This document shows, piece after piece, positions 8,401 to 17,464 of a DNA stretch of 64,000 bases. Numbering within the stretch: position 1 is the stretch's first letter; every line of letters starts with the position of its first letter. The notes beneath the pieces are model-generated. The model searched no databases, was not told the DNA's origin, and saw nothing but the letters and a program-made list of their open reading frames with translations. The translations under genes and the position numbers were made by a program. Origin of the DNA: Lepisosteus oculatus (taxonomy: Eukaryota; Chordata; Actinopteri; Semionotiformes; Lepisosteidae); NCBI RefSeq assembly GCF_040954835.1, contig NC_090697.1:12020001-12084000 (forward strand), given 5' to 3'.

Positions 8401-11380
8401 GGTGGGCGCGGAAGTCATAAAGATATAGGCCAGGGACTGTTCACTTGAGGTGCTCTTCCTGCTATGAAAAAGACAAACATTTAACCAGTATCAAAAAAAT
8501 AGTTTCTCCAGGGAACCCTCTACTGACAGTTTAAGAAATGTTAGCCTAAGATAAATCCAAATTGTGTAACAGCATGCAGGCGAGAATACCAAACACCACA
8601 AAGGCTAGACCAAGACGATTTTTACTCCCAGTCCTGGAGGGTTATCATGGCTAACTTGTCACACTCAAGTGTGGAAAAAGACCTGGAAGGAGTGGAAATA
8701 TAGATCTCGTAACTGCATATACAGTATCATTCAGATGAAGCCATTAAGAGTCTGGAGTGGAATGAAAACCAGGAACAGACATGAGTATCGGGGCCAAAAG
8801 TACCTCAAGCTTCTCCCCTGACTCCTGTGATGGACAGCTCTGACTCCTGAGCCGAGTCAGGGCCTCCATGACACAACGTGGAGGAACAACAAAGAAGAAG
8901 GATTGTTCTGGATCCACAAGACACAAAGCACATACAGAGTACCACAACTAGTACCGCAGCAAATCGTACAACACCAGTCCACAATAACACAGTGAGATCC
9001 TGACTTAAAAATATCTTGTGAGCAAGTGAGTAGAGATGATGAAAGACCTCCTCTGGGGTCATACAAGGAGGGAAAAGCACAGGCCATCCCACCTTTTTTT
9101 TTGTGTTTTCACCGTTCGTTGATCTGGCTTAAAAGGAACAGTGACAAAAAAAAATCCTTAAACAGGGTTTCCCACTGGAAGAAGCTTAGGCCTGGTGGTG
9201 AGACTGTGATTACATACCATCGTGGCCGCTGGCTGGCAGACGATGCAGCGTATCGCCACGAAACGGTATTTCCACACGGATTCGTGTGTACATTTGGTTG
9301 GTGTCCCCGCCTGGCCTGTTTACAACTGCGGGAAACCCCTGCTAAAAGAATCCAGAGGCAGCCATTGAAAAACGAGGGGGACCAAGAGTGAGATCACCAC
9401 ACCATCACCACAGTGGAACAGACAGTCCCTCCCCGAGAGGATCACAGGTGCCTGTTTCCACTGCCCCCCCCAAAAAAAGTCATTAATTTTTTTTCTTCTC
9501 CCTCAAAGCAAGACGGAAAGCTGCCCTTCGTGCCTGCGGATGAAGAGCTCGTCCTCAGCGTGTCGAAGAACGGCGTGAAAGTCTCCTCTGTGGATCAGTG
9601 TGTAAGCTGTTCGCCCTGTTGGCCTTCGGGACAGCACGTCACCACGCCCACGCCGCGCCAGCTCTTCGGCACCAGTCCTCAACCGGGGCTTTGCTGGCGA
9701 TCCGAAGGGCGTGGTTGTTTGAGTGATCCTATCACCTACCAGCTGGAATGCTGCCTCTTCACGGCTTACGCTGGCTACGCATTCCTGTCATTTTGTTTTT
9801 CCGTTATGTGCTACAAAACGCACGGTTTCTGTTTCACGCGAAACGTGTCACGCTAACAGATAACGGGCTGCTCAAGCAGCAAACGACGTTTCCAAGTAAT
9901 GGCCGGGGCAGTCGACCGCAGGGAAGCCCGTGGTCTTCTTGTGTGCTGTTCAGTGAGCTCAGGTGAAAACGATTGCTGTCCTGAGAAGGTGGCGGAACTG
10001 GTGCGGGCGTTTGCAGAAACGTGCCGTTGGGCACTTTCAGACAGACAAGCCCGCTGGGGGAGGAGGAGGAGGGCTCCAGGGTTTTTTTTTGGGGGGGAGG
10101 ATGGGATGCAGTCACGATGCACTCTGCAGTCAGCAGCCCTGTCTGTATTAGCGGAGTCCCGCAGGTGGCGCAGCAGTTCTGTAGGGATAGCAGGCGCGCG
10201 GCTCTCGCGGAGCGCTTCACCGCTGCCCTTGCCCCGCAGGACGTGCTGCACCGCTACCCCTTGTACCTGATCGTGCGCATGCTGTGCTACGATGACGGGC
10301 TGGGCGCGGGCAGAAACCTCCTGGCCCTGAAGACGACGGACCCCGAGCAGGAGCAGTGCAGTATCTGGGTGTACCAGTGCAACAGCTCGGTGAGTCTCTC
10401 CCTCGGGGGGGCCTGGGAAAGCCAAGGTTGCTGCCGGAAGAGGTGCTAGTGGGGGCCAGTAGGGGGCGCTCACCCTGTAAAGGATTTTCATGAGGCCTTC
10501 TAAAAGCCTGACTCTCGGAGGAAGACTCCAAGCTCGGGGTAGCTGCCTCTTAACATGACCACAGTCCCGTACATCTGAAAAGGGAACCTGAACAGTAGGC
10601 CTTAGGATCTGAGACAGACCACAGCTTTGCCAGTTTGGTCAAATTAACTGGTTTAAAATTGGAATATTTCTTTGAAATTTAACTTTTCAGCTTTCCCCAG
10701 CCGGAAGAGCGCAGAGTTTGCATATAGGGCTTTACTGCCATCAAGACTGGAAGATGCCCACCTTGCGCTGACCAGGCAACAAGCCTGAATCCTGCACAGG
10801 GACCTCTGCTGTGTGCTATCTGGAGGACACCCCCCCAGCAAACCAAGCAGCTTGCTGCCTGTCTTTGCTTTAGTGTCCTCCAGGCTGCCGGACCCCCGTT
10901 GTGGGACACAGGCAGGCTCACACTGTGAGGCCCCCTCATTGTTTGGGAAGAGGGGTAAAAAATACTTTAACGTAAAGAATGGCATGATGGGAAGATGAAG
11001 GCCACCATTTTGAAACTCCTAAGGAAGGGTAGATTCGGCTGGGACGTTTCTTCACAACCGTGGGCTTTAGCCGAGAATCACAGTATGTGGTAAATGCTCC
11101 AGATTCGACTCAAGTCGAGAAACAGAGCCAGAGGGTTCAAGTGGAGGAGCACGCACCCTGGGCTGAGGTGAGGCCCCCCTCTCGGAGGGCCTGGACACAG
11201 GAGGGGCTACAGCACTCTTTCAACACTGCAGCCCCGGCTAAGACCGGCTGTTTGATCTTCAGTTGGTCTTCAGCATGCGAGTCGGGGTCCTTTGGTTTAT
11301 CTTCACAGGAACAGGCCCAAGCCATCTGCAAGGTGCTGTCCGGGGCCTTCGACGCCGTCCTCGCTTCGGGGAAGTCCTGA
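5365..11380 (+). CDS. itgb1bp1: itgb1bp1, integrin beta-1-binding protein 1 (ICAP1): complete coding region, six coding exons
   Basis: Joining 5413-5484, 6481-6559, 8211-8341, 9509-9601, 10240-10389 and 11309-11380 gives 597 bp: 198 residues plus TGA, against about 200 in human. All introns are GT-AG and all phases fit. The product has a Ser/Thr-rich basic N-terminus (KKRH at 6-9, a nuclear-localisation-type cluster; Thr in RSSTVAS is the known CaMKII site in mammals) and a PTB domain from about residue 58 to the end. In mammals ICAP1 binds the membrane-distal NPxY of integrin beta-1, opposes talin/kindlin activation, and pairs with KRIT1 in the CCM pathway, in cytosol and nucleus. The integrin-contact cluster [13 protein letters not shown] is intact. 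It converges with asap2. Confidence 0.93.
6481..6559 (+). CDS. itgb1bp1: itgb1bp1 coding exon 2
   Basis: It lies between TTCAG and GTAAGT. It encodes [20 protein letters not shown] and then DSTKSSG (last codon split). This is identical or nearly so to the human Ser-rich N-terminal regulatory segment, including the Arg-x-x-Thr motif whose threonine (38 in human) is phosphorylated by CaMKII. Confidence 0.92.
6914..7222 (+). repeat. tRNA-headed SINE, near full length
   Basis: It has an A-box-like 'tggcgcagtagttagc' and a B-box-like 'gggttgaatcac', then 'ttggtgcattctcccc', 'tttcctcccacagtccaaag', 'ccctgccttgtgcccgttgc' and the 3' end 'gttagaaaatggaagga'. This is one of the two best copies in the window and defines the family here. 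Confidence 0.82.
7630..7968 (+). repeat. tRNA-headed SINE, near full length
   Basis: This is the same family and orientation as 6914-7222: 'ctgggttcaattcctggggt' (B box region), 'ctcacacagtccagacatgc', 'taggttaattggcttctgag' and 'gttagaaaatggatggatag'. It lies about 240 bp before itgb1bp1 coding exon 3. Confidence 0.82.
8211..8341 (+). CDS. itgb1bp1: itgb1bp1 coding exon 3 (start of PTB domain)
   Basis: TTTTCAG precedes and GTAAGA follows. It encodes [20 protein letters not shown], a variable stretch [13 protein letters not shown], and [11 protein letters not shown]. The [10 protein letters not shown] strand and LINYIDVAQ helix are strongly conserved. The loop between them differs from the human sequence, though its length is the same. 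It is two residues shorter than human before CAEF. Confidence 0.92.
9509..9601 (+). CDS. itgb1bp1: itgb1bp1 coding exon 4
   Basis: It is 31 codons between CTCAAAG and GTAAGC and encodes [20 protein letters not shown] then [11 protein letters not shown]. This corresponds to the PTB strands that follow the first helix. The last codon is TGT (Cys), where human has Tyr before DVLHR. The acceptor is AAAG rather than CAG, but the reading frame and homology fix it. Confidence 0.9.
10240..10389 (+). CDS. itgb1bp1: itgb1bp1 coding exon 5 (integrin-binding strand)
   Basis: It is exactly 50 codons between CCCCGCAG and GTGAGT. It starts [20 protein letters not shown], continues [14 protein letters not shown] and ends [10 protein letters not shown]. 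The Leu, Ile, Val/Ile and Tyr equivalent to human residues 135, 138, 139 and 144, which contact the integrin tail, are all present. A 5S-SINE fragment starts about 19 bp after the donor. Confidence 0.93.
10405..10485 (+). repeat. 5S-derived SINE fragment with CTCF-like core
   Basis: The run from 'gggcctgggaaagccaaggt' through 'ttgctgccggaagagg' to 'gctcaccctg' matches the segment just after the 5S head in the full copies at 12818 and 50997. It contains CCAGTAGGGGGCGC at 10456-10469. Confidence 0.75.
11309..11380 (+). CDS. itgb1bp1: itgb1bp1 last coding exon
   Basis: After TTCACAG it encodes [20 protein letters not shown] then GKS and TGA. This is the C-terminal PTB helix, matching the human terminus ([18 protein letters not shown]) and ending at the same place. 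Confidence 0.92.
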   Translation, partial: EQAQAICKVLSGAFDAVLASGKS

Positions 11381-11960
11381 AGCTCGTACGAAGGGGGCCG
11401 GCCGGCCCTCGGGAGGGGACGCTGGCCGCAGCGCGGGAGTTTGTCCACGCCCTCCGCCCTGCGGCTGAGCGGAGCCACGCTGCGTCTGTACGAACTTTGA
11501 GCGAAGCTAATTTAAACTTATTTAATGTAAAGTACCAAACCTCAAGGCACGATTCTCGGTGAGAGCTCAGGCGTCAGGGGTGCCCTCCTCTGCTAAGCCA
11601 CATGAAGAAACCGTTTTTATCATCACAGCCCTCATAGGAGGCTCCTGGCGCTTTTGAGTGGAAGGTGCCAGGTCTGGGGCACGCTGCCCAGGCGTGGCCA
11701 TGTGGTCCGGATTTGAAGCACAAAGCCACTGTGATCATGAAGATGCTGTAATTGTGTATTTTTTTTGGTTTGTTATCTGAATGCTGTCATTTTTTTTTGC
11801 TACACATTTTTTTGTTACCTAGAAACAACTCCGAAAGGTATTTATATCAAACCGTTTTCTATCCAGGCTCCGTGGGCAGTGTTTTGTTTTTGTTTCCCCA
11901 GCCGTTTGTGATGCGTGTTTATACGGTACAGTAAAGAGTGAGATGTTGCAGCTGACCGGA
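11381..11960 (+). other. itgb1bp1 3' UTR (probable)
   Basis: This is unique-looking sequence downstream of the stop codon. A variant poly(A) signal AGTAAA lies at 11930-11935, and another variant, ATTAAA, at about 12012. Neither is a canonical AATAAA, so the transcript end is uncertain. Confidence 0.35.
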
Positions 11961-12019
11961 AGCTCTTTTCTTGTCTGATCCATGTTGGCGTTCTGTGTCC
12001 AGTTTAGTACAATTAAAAT

Positions 12020-12245
12020 TAGAGAAAAGAAGAAAGCTGTCAAGCGAGAGAAGGCCATTTTGCCCCTCTAACCCCGTTAGTAGCAAATTGAACTCAAGAT
12101 CTCATCGATATCCTCTTCCAACAGCAGGGCTGGGTAGCCTGTTCCACACTCCCACCACTGTTTGGATAAAGAAGTGTCTACTGCTCTTAGTGTTTATTGA
12201 CTTCCACACTGTTTACACTTGTGCCCTCTGACTTGTGGAACAGCA
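12020..12245 (-). repeat. CR1-like LINE 3' region remnant (minus)
   Basis: The text around 'gggctgggtagcctgttcc' and 'acactcccaccactgtttgg', with 'gtgtctactgctcttagtg', is the reverse complement of the phrase seen in plus orientation at 1140-1290 and 20480-20520. A related minus copy lies at 58745-58870. Confidence 0.55.
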
Positions 12246-12817
12246 CAGATAACATTCTTTTTGACCTACAGAAGCTGTCTCCTGAGGACTATGATATCAA
12301 CACCATGTTGCCGAGCTGTTTTCACCTTCGCTTTAGCAGAGAAACATTGCAATCGTTTTAAAACCTGGTGTTTCAGCAAAGGTTTAGCTACCCATGTTAC
12401 CCTCTGAGAAGATAAATGTCTGGTGGTGAAGTCAGAATAAATTAACAATATATCAGATGCCAGAAATTATTAGTTTGTAATTTATATAATTGCTGGATTA
12501 TTATTGTTAATTTATTCAGCGGACACTTTTGGCCACAGTGACTTATTTGTGACTAGTGATACAGCTAGGGATTTTACTGGAGCCGTCTGACTGTGGTACC
12601 ACACTCAAGGCTACAACAGCAGTGCTCCACCTGAGATTTTTAACACAACCTTTATGATACCGAGCCCTAACCACTCCCGTCAAATTCGGCTGTGAATTTT
12701 ACTTAATTTAAAAGTCACTTACCAAATTTAAATCATTTTTTCAAAATGGTATTAGCTTTAATTCAAATACTTTAGTATTTACCATGCTGACATCATATTT
12801 TAAATAAATGATATAAC

Positions 12818-13365
12818 CAGCAGCCACATCACCCTGCAACTCACAACTGGCAGCCCACTGAAGCTCAGCAGGTGTGAGCCTGGTCAGTACCTGGATGGGA
12901 GACTCCTGGGAAAAACTAAGGTTGCTGCTGGAAGAGGTGTTAGTGGGGCCAGCAGGGGGTGCTCACCCTGCGGCTCATGTGGGTCCTAATGCCCCAGTAT
13001 AGTGACGGGGGACACTATACTGTAAACAGGCGCCGTCCTTCGGATGAGACGTAAAACCAAGGTCCTGACTCTCTGTGGTCATTCAAAATCCCAGGGCGTT
13101 TCTCGAAAAGAGTAGAGAAGTAACCCCGGCCCTTACCAATCATGGCCCCCTAATAATCCCCATCTAAGAATTGGCTACATTACTCTGCTCTCCTCCCACT
13201 AATAGCTGATGTGTGGTGAGCGTTCTGGCGCACTATGGCTGCCGTCGCATCATCCAGGTGGATGCTGCACATTGGTGGTGGCGGAGGGGAGTCCCCATTA
13301 CCTGTAAAGCGCTTTGAGTGGAGTCTCCAGAAAAGCGCTATATAAGTGTAAGCAATTATTATTAT
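12818..13365 (+). repeat. 5S-rRNA-derived SINE, full length
   Basis: The head at about 12820-12915 resembles 5S rRNA: 'cacatcaccctg', then 'ctcagcaggtgtgagcc', 'tggtcagtacctggatggga' and 'gactcctggg', matching the intermediate element and C box of the internal 5S promoter. The body and ATT tail match the other copies. This identifies the family as SINE3-type (5S-headed). A CTCF-like box lies at 12949-12962. Confidence 0.88.
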
Positions 13366-13433
13366 TAACCCGGTTCCAGTAATAGAACCGGGTTAGGGGT
13401 CCATTACTAGTTTAAATCTAGTAATGGACCCCT
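13366..13433. repeat. two adjacent perfect hairpins
   Basis: Arms 13366-13376 and 13385-13395 (11 bp, 8-nt loop) are perfect inverted repeats. Arms 13395-13410 and 13418-13433 (16 bp, 7-nt loop TTTAAAT) are a second perfect pair sharing base 13395. They follow directly on the ATT tail of the 5S SINE. Confidence 0.9.
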
Positions 13434-13847
13434 AATGCCTTCAGATCAGTGGTCAGATGTTCACCCCTCTGATCACAACATAGTACTGAACATGCAGCAA
13501 AGCATCTGCTTGTTCACCTGAACACCGCTGTTTCACATACAGCATAGAGTAGACCAACGCAGCCCTTTTGTCCTAATTTTCCATCGATACCAGTGCAGAT
13601 CTGCTCACAGTCCATTCTCACCACTGCCCAGCAGAGGGCGCTTTTGAACCATTTTCTCCTACATTTCAGAATAGCCACTGGCAGGCTCTCCGTGTTAACT
13701 AGAACTCGGAGCAACATAAGTTGCTGGTGCCAGAAGGGTGCCGTTTTCCTTGAATTATTTAAGGTTCATGGAAGGTCTGGCTGTAATGTTAACCAAAACA
13801 ATGGTTTTGTGCACATTTAATGATTTCTCTTGCACTGCCCACACACT

Positions 13848-14150
13848 CCGAGAGACACGATGGCACAGCAGTTGGCATCGCTGCCTCGCAGTGCCGGGGC
13901 CCTGGGCTTTACTTTTCTATGTGCTCCCTGTGTTTGCATAGGTTTCCTCCCACAAAGATACTGGTAAATTAAGTTGTTTGCGGGAGAAGTGGCTCTGGTG
14001 CGAGTGTCTCCGTGTCTGTGTGTGCCCTGGGGTGGTGTGGCGTCCTGACCAGGGTGTACCCTGCCATGTGCCCCACTGCTTGCTGGGATAGGCTCTGGCT
14101 CCCCCACGACCCTGGATTGAAGCAGCAGTTAGAAAATGAATGGATGGACA
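13848..14150 (+). repeat. tRNA-headed SINE
   Basis: It runs from 'cgatggcacagcagttggca' through 'tttcctcccacaaagatac' and 'taccctgccatgtgcccc' to 'agttagaaaatgaatggatg'. The part between the B-box region and the cctccc block is shortened. Confidence 0.78.
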
Positions 14151-14489
14151 ACACAATTTACAAAAGCGAGAAACACACTTGATGAGTCTGCAAGTGGGAT
14201 GCATGTCATATGTTAGGAGAATATCTCACCTGGGTCTATCAAAACAGTGCTTCCTGCAGTAACATGAAACAAGAATGCTTGTAGAAAAAGCCTAGTCTTG
14301 AGTTTCTATTAAAGATCAAATAACTGGCAAAAAGCAGTACTGAATTTGTCACATTTCAGCATGAGAATAGACGTCTGGGTAACTGATACCGTTGTTAAAA
14401 AAAAAAACCTTCATAACAGCATTCAAAGTTAAAAACATAACTTTTTAAAAGCTGTCATGACAATAATGAAAGCAGAGGCCTTACTGATT

Positions 14490-17389
14490 CTTTGATATGA
14501 ATAGTATTTTATTTAGTCCAGTTAGTTTCCCATGTATTTGAACAATCTCATTCATTTCGAAGCAGTCTCAGTGATCTAACGTGAACATGAACTCATGCAT
14601 CCACTGCTCTCAGACTGTTCGGTCTGCCTTGCCACACCAACACTGGCTACTTTTCTGCACTCGTCTCTCATCAGGAAGAGCCAAGCTTAGCTCTCCGGGA
14701 CACACCAACAGTGGCAAACCCGTGTCGATATATTTACAGTAATAGATTCTATTTCCAGTGAGTAAACAGGTCAAATGGGAATAGTGTGGCACGTACATAC
14801 TGCAGGTTATTACACATGCGTGTTTCAATTTCAGGTCGCTGCAGTCCATATGAGATCAAGGGGATAGTTCATGGAGGATAAAATGTTATTCTATATATAT
14901 ACAGTTGCTCTGCAACCAAAATCAAATTAATTACATTCAATGCTCTTTAACAACAGCCTCAAAATATTTACCTGTATCTCAAGTGGCCACTGGTAGAATT
15001 AAAACAGCGTCTAACAGATTTCGTGGGATATCATTTTAGCTGTGTTGGCGTCACTCATGACTGTTTTCTGTACCGCCTGAGGGCCAGAAAGATACCGCAG
15101 GCCCTAAAAGGAGGGGGATATTCAGGGTAGGCGTCCTGTGAAGCTCTCGCAGAGTGGATCCAAACTCGCCCCTTCCCGAGAGCGGTGTCCCGTGCCGTGC
15201 TTGCTCCCCAGGCAGGAGGCCCCCAAGGCAGACTGGCCCTTTCCTCCCGGCCACACGGCCGCAGGTAGTTCTTGGGGTTTAACCGGTGGACCTGTGCGAC
15301 GCTGGAGAAGACGGGGATGGAGCGCGGTTTGTCGTTCTGCACTACATCAACTGAAAGTGGTTTAGCACAAAAAATAAAGTCCTTTGGGCTTGGAAAACTG
15401 GGCCACTATTTTATCACGGCAGAACCGTGTGCGAGAAATGGGTTAACTTGGGATTCTTCACCACCGCTGGTTCTGCAACGATGGGCGTGTTTGCCACTTT
15501 TGACACGCATGCAAAGCTCCGAGCTTACATGCCAGAGGATATTTAGCATGTTTGCTCCAGGAGGACTTTTCTTCAAGGTGTCAAAGACGTCTTGCCAAGT
15601 GGAGGGCACAAAACAACGGACCCAAATCAGCTCTCCAGTGCACTGCACATGTAGGAGACTGCTTGGTGTGACTTGTTAGTCCCTCTTTAGGACGGCTGCA
15701 ATGGCAACAGCTGTGCTTTCAGTGAGCCATTCTCCAGCATCTTAGTCACATGTCACCGTGTTGTCAAATCTGTGTGGATCTCACCTGCTCAGAAGACAGT
15801 CAACGAATCACAATCTGAAAGATACAAAAGGACTTCCTGTCGACTGGGGAAAAGAAACAATAAGCCGAGGAAAAAGCATGATTTGCCTCCTAGGAGGTGA
15901 CCAAAAATTCAATATCGCTGTAAGAGGGAAGCAAGCTGATTTGAAAGGAATGTAAAATGTTCGGGATCTCCCGCCGAGAGCCACTGGTTCTTTGTAGTAA
16001 ATAAAGGACTGACCTTGTTGTTTTTTTTTAAATCAACCTAGAGCCGAGTTCCAGTTTGAAAAGAAAACGTTCATGTTGTCTGGGTGCAGGATGTGTGAAC
16101 AACAGAACTGTCCAGATAATTGCCCAGCTGTGTTAGATGATGCCGAACAGGAAGCCGGAGCGCTGGTCTGGCCCGCGGATGAGATGGGGAAAGTGAGCAG
16201 CTGCCTTAGTGCCCTTCGTACTGCCCTGTTCAAGCTGGCTGGCTCCCGCACTGTGTCAGAACTCTTCTGGTAGCGACGTTCAATTCTTCCAAGACCCCAG
16301 TCAGATAATTTAAGTGCCGTAGTGTTTTCTTTTAATGCAGAACTGGTATAACGCCATCGATTTTTTTAAAAAAAAATTTAACAGCGGTGTTTTTTTCAGC
16401 ATTCAACCTTGGCACCCATGCTCAGCGAGCTCCTTCATGCTCAGTGTCTCCACTAAATTCAGGAACAGCAGAGCACTGTAGCGAGTCCAAAGGTGGGACA
16501 TTTCTCTAACTGGTAGACACACACACACACAACGTGACAGGCCGGGATCCTGGAGGTGGGGCTTAAAAACAGCTGTGAATTGTACATTTAAAAAAGGCCA
16601 TTTGTTATTTAAGGAGTAGTTTAGACCAAAGACCAGGAGTTTTCTTCGTTTTCCAGGTCTCCACTTTCACATCTCAGTTGTGTGCCAGAGCAGAACTACA
16701 TTTCATAGACTGGCCCTCTGTCAACTCAAAAAGATTCCTTCCAAATGAAGACATTGGAGTCCAAGCAGAAGACCTCCAGTTGTGTGCCGTCTACGTCCAG
16801 GACATTTGTGGTTTAGCACCATTAGAAACAGACAATGACTTATCAGCACTTTTCAGCGTATGGTCCTATACAGCTTAATGTCGTTTGCCTCGGTACAAAA
16901 AGGTTTTTTGCTCATTTTCTTCAAATCATGCAACAAATACAACATTAAGAAAGCCTACACTTATTTGAAGTCAAGGTGGGGGGAAAAGTAACACTTGCAC
17001 TAAAGTATTTCTGTAAAATAATCAAATGTATTCTAAAACAAGAGCTTGACCTTGTCTTCAGCTGGATGTCCTTGCCGATTCGATTCCCGTTTCGTTTGCG
17101 GACCGCAATAGTACTAACCCAGGTGAAAAAGTGCATTTATTGTGAGATTTGCTCAATAGTCAATGTAAGATTGTTCACCCATCTAGCAACGCTCCCCCCC
17201 GGAACTCCCGCCACAGTCCGCGAGAGTGACGTCACAGTGGAGCGACGCGCGCCAGCACTCCGGAGCCTGAGCACGAGCTCCTGCGAGGGCAGGTCCTGGC
17301 CCAGCAGCCCCGGTGCCGGTGCGGGGCCAGCGGGCGGGAGATGGCGGCCGCTGGGACGGTCTCTCCGGGCCCTCGCCCCCGCAGGCCCG
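14490..17389 (-). other. asap2 3' UTR (probable)
   Basis: This lies downstream of the asap2 stop codon on the minus strand. An AATAAA (plus TTTATT, 17136-17141) sits about 250 nt after the stop, and another at 14508-14513. The 2.9 kb between is largely free of the SINEs that resume at 14150, which is consistent with a long 3' UTR such as mammals have. Exact ends cannot be fixed. Open frames here on either strand are shorter than 100 codons and unrecognised. Confidence 0.4.
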
Positions 17390-17464
17390 TCAGTCCACGA
17401 TGAAGTGTACGAACGTCACGGGGAAAGCGCCCCGCCTCTTGGGCTCGCCTTCGATGTGGCCCAG
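17390..17464 (-). CDS. asap2: asap2 last exon: SH3 C-terminus and stop
   Basis: CCGAACAG acceptor. It encodes [20 protein letters not shown] then FIVD and [14 protein letters not shown] is the final SH3 strand and 3-10 helix. Human ends FIAD at the same place. Confidence 0.94.
   Translation of the reverse strand: MGHIEGEPKRRGAFPVTFVHFIVD

Larger units (their letters stand above)
8342..11308 (+). other. itgb1bp1 introns 3-5
   Basis: Apart from the short SINE fragment at 10405-10485, these introns (8342-9508, 9602-10239, 10390-11308) show no recognisable gene or repeat. Intron 4 has a T/G homopolymer patch near 10081-10100. Long open frames on either strand across 9400-10490 are shadows of exons 4 and 5 and GC-rich flanks. 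Confidence 0.55.

Noticed and set aside
9853..10491. 212-codon minus-strand frame opposite itgb1bp1 exon 5
   Set aside because: Shadow of a GC-rich exon; the plus strand has the conserved PTB sequence.
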